Positions 55,989-64,000 of a stretch of 64,000 bases of DNA are shown here, piece after piece. The notes below the pieces were generated by a model that saw only the letters and a program-made list of their open reading frames with translations, ran no database searches and was not told the DNA's origin. The translations under genes and the position numbers were made by a program. Source of the stretch: Diatrype stigma (taxonomy: Eukaryota > Ascomycota > Sordariomycetes > Xylariales > Diatrypaceae); the NCBI GenBank assembly GCA_022225965.2, contig JAKJXP020000005.1:62001-126000 (forward strand). Direction: 5' to 3'. Each line of letters opens with the position of its first letter. Within the stretch, counting starts at the first letter, position 1.

Positions 55989-58865
55989 CGTTCGTCGGAT
56001 TCTGTCCTGATCTCCCCTTCAAACTGAATGGCAGTTGTTCGCAAACGAGGAGAGAGAAGCTCCCCCGGTGGTGTCCAACCTAAGTATGGACAGGTAGGTG
56101 GGTGGGTGGTAGCAAGCGGGACCAACCCTCGTGGGTGAGGGAAGGTTATGGAGTTGGGATCGCTCGGCGAGATACTTGAGACGCGACACCGTTGATCACT
56201 TTCCGGGGATGGAACCTAGCCGTACCGATGCCAAGGGAACTCGGTGGTCATGGAATCCCTATGTAGCAACGCTGGCGTTTATCTGGTGGAAGAGTGGATG
56301 GCGGGTTGTAAGACCCTGGCTCTGCAGCAGTAGTGGTCAAGTATTCGGGAAATACGCCCTTAGTAGACCGCCGGGAAAAAGGACCGAACTGACAGCCCCA
56401 GCTTGAGATGAACAGGATTGCTATAATGCGTTTGCGGCTTTCGCATTACGCAACTAGAACCCCGCCGCCCTTCACTGCAGAATTCGAGACCGAATAGGGG
56501 ATTCAAGACCAAGCCGTCGTGTCGAGCTTGCAGCTGGTTTGGTTTAAGGCCGATGCCGCCTTCTCTCGTCTTTGGATTGTGCGGTTTCTCGGGATGTGGG
56601 AACAGCCTGGACCGTCAAGTGATGCCGATTGGTGTTATCATCAAGAACAATAACAAGAACAATAAGAGTTACCCTATTGTCGTGAGCAAACTACGAGTAG
56701 AAACGAAGGAGCCAGACGGAGACGATAAAAATTTCGATTTACAAAATGTACTTCGTACATAACAAGAAAACCATATTTCCCATATACCATAAGCACGCAA
56801 TGTTACAGGATTTTTTTGGTTTTCAACCAAAACAACATCTTCGCCCCTACGAGTATATTCTTAGAGGGAAACTATCTATTATGTGACGGCTGATCCCGGC
56901 ACCGTGGCGATGGCGCGATTTCGCCTATGCCGTTCGAAGTCTAGGCAAAGCTTAGATTCTCACACTTACAAGATGTAGGTACTTAATAAGGAGTGCTTAC
57001 GCCTCTTTTACGACTCGTATGGGCGAAGTTTTTCCATCCATAGATACATGCACATGTAGGAAACAGACGACTATGGTATCACTTGGGAACCGGTGTTTGT
57101 TAGTACCCTTTATACCTAGGGTTGCTAGGTACTGAGTAGCAATATTAGGAACCCGAGCTGACTGGTTGGCCGTTCCTTCAGATGGAGATCTTTTCCGGTA
57201 GGTAGTAAGTTACTACTAGTAACATAGGTAACATAGTAGGTAGGGTACTCGAACAGGTGGTGTTTTCCATGGGCCGAGAGGGTACTGGCCGAGAGAGATT
57301 CATGATCGACATTCGGAGGCCCTAGTCGAGTAGGTACATAGATTAGCGTGTACTTTGACGATTGGATACAGTGGGATTGAGTGCATTTTGAGGAGCCTCA
57401 CCTGGCCTTAGCTCTCTTGGCTCTATGGCGTGATCGTGTGCTCCGTTGACACCATTGAGGAAATCAACGGGTTGCCCGCAGGAGAAAAGGATCTCCAAGG
57501 ACATACGTAATGCGCATGTAACAGTAGTCCCGTCGTCAAGTGATCGTGCTGCCAGTGCTGGTCTTCCTCGTAAGGCTTTTCCTGGTCAATATCGATAGGG
57601 AAGACGTTCATGCTCACATATAAGTTATATAACAGCATTAAACTTGAGTATAACATGTAACATACCACATATACCTAACTACCTCGTACCTAAACATACC
57701 CCATCTGCCTATGATGGCTGGATGGCTACACATCAACTGCGCAAGGCTACGTACGTAGTATGCTGCTGTACGTACTGCCTATTATCTATAATACTATAAA
57801 TACTATAGTTAATTGCTATTGTTCGGAGACGACCCTGGCTAGCTTCCCCCACTCCCCGGTGGCTCGATCTTCAGGAGGATCAATAAGATGTGTTGCATAT
57901 TGAGAGAGAGTTATAAGTTTATTTAAAGAGCATGATACACACTTAGTATGCAATTGCGTGTTCACGCTGAGAGCAGTTGTCATCTCCGGTTGCGCTGAGC
58001 GGTCGTGGGCTGAGCGATCGTGGCGGGGTGAGGTGAGGTTTAGCAATTCATATAAAACCTGCAAAGTGCATACTTGCCCACTACCTAGGTAGTTATGTAT
58101 AACCATAGCTACGCATTCATGATCAGACGAAGAGAGAGTGTGCTAGCTGGAGGGAGAGGCATCCGAACCTGACCAACTCATGCTGAGCTAAGGCTTAAAT
58201 ATTGATATATATGGGAAGTTGAACCTCCCCATGTGTGTAAGTGCTTCTAAGCAGGAACATACTATCAGGTACATATGAGAATGAACGTTGAGGGCCATCT
58301 CACTCCATTGTCTCGCCCGACTCAACCCTTCCAGGTTCCAAGATTGCTACGAGACAATCGATAGACAATCGATAACAGCTGATGCTCAGCTGAATGTTGT
58401 GTTACACAGCACTTATAACTATAGGTACAAGCTGCCTACATACACGCCTACCTAGACGCGCATAGTACCTACATGAGGTACCTAGGAAGGCGGCCAGTTG
58501 ACGCGACTTGCAGGCTGCAGCACACTAATACAAAATGTACATACAACGGTATGTATGTAGGAAAGGCAGCCCAGCCAGCCGGCCAACCAACCTCGCCCAT
58601 TTCCACGTGCTATGCCACCATACTTTCCTAATACGGATATTTACAGCTACCTAGGGACGCAGTAGAGGGGCACAACTTACAACTTGGCTGGGCAACTGTA
58701 TGTAAGTTGTAACAGATCTTCAAGTGAGCGAGCGAGCAAGTGAGCAAGTGAGCAAGTGAGATAGTGAGATAGTACCTACATACCATAGTAGGTACTGACT
58801 GCCCGATGACATCGTGCCTCAAGGTTCAATGGTACCCTGGACACGAACAGTGAAAGCCGCCCACA
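55989..58865. other. Divergent intergenic region, 2.9 kb
   Basis: It holds the promoters of sulfate permease (left, minus) and BUB2 (right, plus). No supported gene lies within. Many TAGGTA/TACCTA words occur at 57190-57345 and 58430-58490. A gagcaagt array sits at about 58726-58770. The minus ORFs 57423-57668 and 57816-58106 have no features. Confidence 0.45.
58726..58770. repeat. 8-bp tandem array (gagcaagt and variants)
   Basis: Head-to-tail gagcgagc/gagcaagt/gagatagt units lie about 100 bp upstream of the BUB2 start codon, inside its probable promoter or leader. Confidence 0.8.
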
Positions 58866-60819
58866 ATGATGAACAGCACGGGGTTTATGAGTCCCAATCC
58901 CAATGTCGTTAAGATGCCGGATCCGACCAAAGAGCCCACGCCCCCCACCAACCCGATCGCCAACCCGATCGCCAACCCGATCACAGCCCTCGCACCGGGC
59001 ATCACCAACGCCGAACTTCACGTCCCTCCGTCGCCACGGACACACAGGTTACGCAAGCTGCAGTCAGCGCACAATCTCGGCGCGGCCGCCAGGATTGTAC
59101 CGAATACGAACAGCAACTACAACTACAACAATGGCGGCAACAGCCACAGCAGCGGCAGCGGCAGCGGCAGCGGCAGTGGCAGCGGTAGCAACAACAATGG
59201 AGGGCCCCAGCCATCCCTCATCACCCAGCAACGCCTGAAAGACCTGCAGCTGCAAGAAAGAAGCACATCGCCCACGCGCCGCCACGCATCGTCTGCCAGT
59301 CGGTCACCACAAAGACACCGGTCTAATTCTGATGCCCCTCTCCCTCCTCCAAACCTAACTCCCGCAGCCTTCAACTCCGCCGTACAGTTGCGCCACAAAC
59401 GATCTGCTATCAGCAGGACCTCGCCCGCGGCAGACACGATGTCCCTGGAGAGACTACTTCGAGATGGCCCGCCCAACGGCGATGTAAGCGGCGCCCTGGA
59501 GAGCGCGCGCCTGAAGGTGCTAGACCAGGGCATCAAGGCCGATAGTGATGGCATGGTGAGCTCTAGAATCCTATCCTATCGCATCCCATCTCAATCCCTC
59601 TGTACAAGCTAACCTATGTCCTCGTTTTCTCTCTCTTCTCTGTCTATCGCAGTCTTCCAGCCGCATCTACGTCTGGCTCATCCTGCTCGACGCGCCCTTC
59701 CTCGAGACCGACGCCTACCTGACGCTGATCCACCGCGGCGCCTCGCCGGCCTACGCCAAGATCCGCAACGACACCTTCCGCACGCTGACGACCGACCCGC
59801 TCTTCCGCCGCCGCGTCAGCGAGGCAAGCCTGATCCGCCTCCTCAACGCCGTCGCCTGGAAGCTGCACGACGCGAGGGAGGAGCAGCGCGAGCAGCGCCG
59901 CCCGCCGAGCCGCCCGCACACGAGCGGCAACGGTAACGGCAGCGGCAACGGCAACGGCAATAGCAACAGCAAAAGCAGCAGGCAGTCGCTACCCTACAAC
60001 ATCGGTCTTGGTGGCGGAGGCGGAGGCGGTGGCGGTGGCGGTAGCGGCAACAACAGCCGGCCGAGCAGCTCGCGCAGCGACGTCTCGATGCTGCAGCAGT
60101 CGCCGGCGGCGAAGCAGCGGGCGCGCGCGCTGACGCTGACCACGGAAAGCTCGGAGGGGGGCGGTGACGGGAGCACCACCAACAACAGCGGGGGGTCGGA
60201 GCCGGGGACGTACGTGCAGGGGATGAACGTGCTGGCGGCGCCGTTCCTGTACGCGGCGCGGAGCGAGGCGGAGGCGTTCGTGGCGTTCCACCGGCTGCTG
60301 ACGCGGGAGTGCCCGGGGTACATCCGCGGCGCCATGGACGGCGTGCACCGCGGCCTGGCGCTGGTCGACAAGACGCTGGCCATCGTCGACGCCAAGCTGA
60401 GCCTGTACCTGACGTCCAAGGGCCTGTCGGCCGAGATCTACGCCTTCCCGTCCGTGCTGACCCTGTGCGCCTGCACGCCCCCCCTGCCCGAGGTCCTGCG
60501 CCTCTGGGACTTCCTCTTCGCCTACGGGCCCCACCTCAACATCCCCTGCATCGTCGCCCAGCTCATCATGATGCGGAACGAGCTCCTGGGCTCTTCGAGG
60601 TTCGTGCACGGCCCAGATCTTTTCTCTTTTATGAGCAGACAAATTTACGGGGTTCGCCTCTCGCTAACAGTGTCATGCAAATGCAATCCAAATAGCCCCA
60701 ATAAGCTGCTGCGCTCCTTCCCCGCCCTACAGGCAGACCAGATCAAGAGGACGGCCCTCGCGATCATCAAGATGATACCCGACGACGTCTATGCCGAGAT
60801 CGTCACCCACGCGCTGTGA
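58866..60819 (+). CDS. BUB2: BUB2/Cdc16-type TBC-domain GTPase-activating protein, 586 aa, three exons
   Basis: GAP subunit of the mitotic-exit/septation checkpoint, acting with Byr4/Bfa1 on the Spg1/Tem1 GTPase at spindle pole bodies. Exons are 58866-59555, 59653-60599 and 60696-60819; phases close to 587 codons. The last intron (GTTCGT...AATAG) restores SSSPNKLLRSFPALQADQ. The first 200 residues are low-complexity (Pro-, Asn- and Ser/Gly-rich, with IANPIANPI repeats). The TBC domain opens with LERLLRDG and continues SSSRIYVWLILLDAPF. It keeps the arginine finger I-R-N-D-T-F-R and the glutamine finger YVQGMN. Then come CPGYIRGAMDGVH, AEIYAFPSVLTLCACTPPLP and LRLWDFLFAYGPHLNI. About 110 disordered residues, including a Gly10 run, separate the two fingers. 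The first of two adjacent ATGs is taken as start. Confidence 0.92.
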
Positions 60820-62220
60820 TGGCCCTGGTTTCTCTCCCGTGAAGACCGGCGGAGAGATCCGGGGCTCAGGGGACCGACTGCATTTTCAATGATGATGAAC
60901 CATGCGGAAGTTCCAGACTCCAGAGTGCTGAGAGGTTTCACAGTAACTTCGCGCCAGCCAGCCGGCACGGGGGACGGATATAATAGAGATGTATGACACG
61001 AGTTCGGGCTGGAATTGGCCTAACTGCTATCCCCCCGCCTTGTGAGATCTCGGGGGGTCTCGAGGAGATGTTAATGATTGATACCAGAGATCCGGAAGGG
61101 AATGGGGCGGGGGGAACGACTAGATGAGAAACCCAAAGGTGGATGGGTAATGACGTTACGAGGCACATGCTTGTTATGTATAAAAGCAACACGAGGGTTG
61201 CGATTGTCGGAGTTATGGGATCTGGTTCTCGTTATAAATGAATAATGCGCAACATGATATGAATGTTTTCAATCAAGAACTACGATGTGACCCTATTCTG
61301 AGCAAATATTATGGTATATACTGCGTACTTTTTGACATTGAGGGATCGTCGGAGCGAGGTGTGCTATTAATAAACATGGTATAGCATTCTATCTTCACAA
61401 GTAGGCCTGCCTCTCGTTTGACTACGTAGACATTTCGTAGGTATCAATAGGAATTGTATTGTGTAGGTTGTATTCAACACAGGCTATGTATGGTCTATAG
61501 GAAGAATAACGACTGCTTGTCTCTGAACCATGACATCTATAAACTGCGTGGGCAGCTCTAAGTTTTATAGACTCGAGGGCATCCAAACATGAGCGCCTCT
61601 TGCTGGTCTTCATATCCGCATGAGCTTCCATCATGTATGTACACGACGAAGGGATATTGCTACCCTAGCCACCATCGATATGAAGGTTGCCGGAAGGCAT
61701 ACTGCTGGCATCCCATCGAGGTAAGTGGAACCGTTAGGGTATGGAAAGAAGGTTGGGGTTTGTGCTCTGCACCCTGCATCTACTTGGGATACGGTGCGTT
61801 CGCTGGATGACGGCGTGGCACTCCTTGGCTACGGAATGTATACACGCATAAGATAGTAGGTACACTGGCGTCTAGGTGGTCATATAGATAGTATATGCAG
61901 CATAGAGCACAAGTATCGACCTGCGATACCAACGAAGTTGTTCCGGTGGTTATCTCTGTTTCAGAGTCTAGGATGGACCTCGATCGATACCGGGCCGCCT
62001 TGATACTTACTACCAACTCGTCTCCTGGCGTGAGCTCAGCTCTCGGGATGAAGCCCGATGAGAACTGACACGCATCTCGAGACATCCCACATTTAGGGGC
62101 AGTAGTAACTAGGAGCGGTACAAGTATGGTATCGTCATCCTCGGCGTCGTGGACACATTTTTCTATGCTCTGACGCTAAGTATTGTATCGTAATCTATCG
62201 TCGTGTCGTCGTGGGCACGA
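60820..62220. other. Convergent intergenic region (3' ends of BUB2 and PAQR genes)
   Basis: Two 3' UTRs face each other here. Short ORFs at 60938-61192, 61422-61634 and 61589-61810 have no family features, and no RNA gene is recognised. Confidence 0.45.
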
Positions 62221-63852
62221 TCAAAAAGATGGGCAGCCTTCTTCCGCTCGTTGGAAAGCGCCCGAGAAGAACTGCTGCATAGCAACATAGTGGTAAAAAA
62301 TGCCACCAAGCACTGCGATCTGTTCTGGGTGTTCAGCAACAGGTCAGTGATTGTGTGTGGAAGGGTCTGTTACTCACATGCCACAAGTTATGTGCGTTGC
62401 CGAAATAATCGAAAGAGCCCGGGAACCAACGCTCCGGCACCTTGCTGGCGTATATACAAGCTCCGAGTACGTACACAGACAGCGATTTCAGCAAATTCGA
62501 GTCCATGTAGAAGTCCAGAGCCCAGGCAGCACCGCGCGTATAGATGACTTGGAACACCGGCATGAAACCTGTAGCGCCCAACCCCACGAAGAAAGCCACT
62601 CTCAACCAGGCCATGTCCTGACCGTTGAAAGTCGGGTGCCAGGGCATGATAACACCTGCAATTCCCAGGAAAGCGGTAGCTGACATGTAGGCCCATTGGC
62701 TCAGGGGCTCGCAGTAGAAGACTGTATATTCGACGGTCATGATGGACGCGGCAATGAGCAGGGAGATGCCCGTGTAGTCGATGCACGCGAAGCATTCCAT
62801 AAGATTCTGGTCGGCAACGCAATTCATGGTGTGCCAGATAGTACTGCAGATCAGGCACTTGCAAGCCGCGAAGAAAAAGAAGGCAGTGATCAAGACGTCC
62901 GTCTTCGTGTACTGCGCGAAGTTGGACGAAGTAGGATAGAAGTAGAAGGCGATCGAGAGCACAATCGCTAGCCCTAGAGCGTGAGACCAGATGTTGACCG
63001 TCTCGTTCGAGACACCGAAAACGGACCGTACACAGCCAACTTTCGACTCGCAGAACCGGTATCCTTTCTGGATATGCGGATTGATGCGCCATGGGACGGG
63101 CAACTCCTCGTATTTGAGGTGGCCGTGGTCTCTCGCTCTCGTGATTGCGTATTGAATATTCTCTTCGAGGGTGTCTCTCGCGCGCCTTGCCCGCTCGAAG
63201 CCCTCGTCGACAACGACGCGGGCACGGTCGAGACCTTCGTCGACCACCCTCCGTCCCTCGTCCATCAGGCTGCCGGCAGCACCCGCAGCGTTCGCGAACC
63301 CCTGGTCCCTCATTTTCAGAGCCCTTGCCTCGAAATCCGTAAGCATGCTGTCTAGTAGTTCGACGCCGACGCGCGCCTTCTCGTTCATAGACTCCGCGGC
63401 GGCAAGGGCCTCGGCGTATCGTGTATCCAAGGTCTCTACCATGATTTGGAGCCGTCGTCGACCAGCTCCAATGAGCTCTCCTGACACCTGTGAGCATCTT
63501 TCACGGACTGCCTGCAGAGTGGCAAAAGTTCGCGCAACGCTTGCATCGATGGTGCATTCCCCGTAGTTCTCTAAATGCTCTAGCCGTCTCTCCAGTTCCG
63601 TGAGAAACAGGTCAACCTATCGAGATCAGTGATTAGAAAGTGCCGATGCGGGCTGCTTACGTCTGCCAAGCAACGTACCTTGAGCAGGATTCCCTCGTCT
63701 CCGTCCATGGTGTTGTCGCCGAAGGACGTCCTCCGAGGAATGAAAAATGAGTGCCGTCTGCGGTGCTTTGGTCTCGACTGCTGGACGTCTGCACCTGAAG
63801 TAGCGGCCAGGTCATCCTGGGACGTGAGGGTGAAAGAGGAAGTACACGACAT
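62221..63852 (-). CDS. PAQR / hemolysin-III family membrane protein, IZH3-like, 503 aa, three exons
   Basis: Seven-TM protein of the adiponectin-receptor family; yeast IZH proteins affect zinc and sterol homeostasis. Minus-strand exons are 63852-63679, 63616-62378 and 62319-62221; phases close to 504 codons. The N-terminus (MSCTSSFTLTSQDD) leads into a basic patch, PKHRRRHSFFIPRR. A long helical region of about 130 residues follows (FLTELERRLEHLENY to GLDRARVVVDEGFERARRAR). The conserved core begins KYEELPVPWRINPHIQKGYR. Metal-site motifs are present: SNETVNIWSH, then ICSTIWHTMNC with FACIDYTGIS, and the closing HNLWH joined across the last intron to IAVLGGIFYHYVAMQQF. The last exon is short and starts at ATC after ACAG. 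The 5' exon starts at the first ATG in frame. Confidence 0.92.
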
Positions 63853-64000
63853 ATTGGCGGATGTGATGTTGAATATGGGTGAAGAGGCGAGCGGAATGCG
63901 CAGCAGTGTCACGTTGAGTAAGACGGGCTGGGCTGGTGGCTTATAGAGCCGCCACGGGACCCTGCATGTGCTCGAATGGACCAACAGTACCTATTCGATA
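63853..64000. other. Upstream region of the PAQR gene
   Basis: This is the presumed promoter/leader of the minus-strand PAQR gene, cut by the window edge. The frame stays open upstream of the chosen start to about 63984 but without another ATG. Confidence 0.4.

Overview
The window is nuclear DNA of a filamentous ascomycete (Pezizomycotina, probably a sordariomycete). The evidence is short GT-AG introns (about 50-190 nt), fungus-specific families (HET, fungal rhodopsin-like, Zn2Cys6, CRT10) and a 5.7-kb LTR retrotransposon turned into AT-rich, stop-filled DNA by RIP-type C-to-T change. Exon structures were built by hand from ORFs, splice consensus and reading-frame arithmetic; no search was run.

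Layout. 0-9 kb: the 3' tip of an unidentified gene (+), a HET-domain gene (+), a worn MITE copy, a rhodanese/Ych1-like gene cut off at a 63-nt C run (+), a 7-TM fungal rhodopsin-like gene (+), and a CorA-like pseudogene (-) split by an intact 509-bp hAT-type MITE with a perfect 8-bp target duplication. 10-12 kb: an ammonium transporter (-). 13.0-18.75 kb: the RIP-mutated Gypsy-like element with two 243-bp LTRs. 21-24 kb: a CRT10-like WD-repeat gene (-). 24-31 kb: gene-poor. 31.5-33 kb: a TauD/CAS-like Fe(II)/2-oxoglutarate oxygenase (-, five exons). 35-38 kb: a Zn2Cys6 regulator (-, eight exons). 38.5-41.4 kb: a dense cluster of unrelated minisatellites inside a second gene-poor stretch. 45.9-47.7 kb: an intronless kinase-like gene (+). 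50.6-52.3 kb: an intronless SWIM zinc-finger gene (+). 53-56 kb: a sulfate permease with STAS domain (-). 59-61 kb: a BUB2/Cdc16 TBC GAP (+). 62-64 kb: a PAQR/IZH3-like membrane protein (-).

How the genes relate. There is no gene cluster or operon-like unit. The right end (SWIM, sulfate permease, BUB2, PAQR) and the ammonium transporter and CRT10 look like housekeeping loci for nutrient uptake, dNTP control and mitotic exit. The left 9 kb and the kinase-like gene look like accessory DNA: a HET gene, a CorA-like remnant, truncated genes, and MITE and retroelement insertions. Intergenic DNA is full of TAGGTA/TACCTA runs and short tandem arrays.
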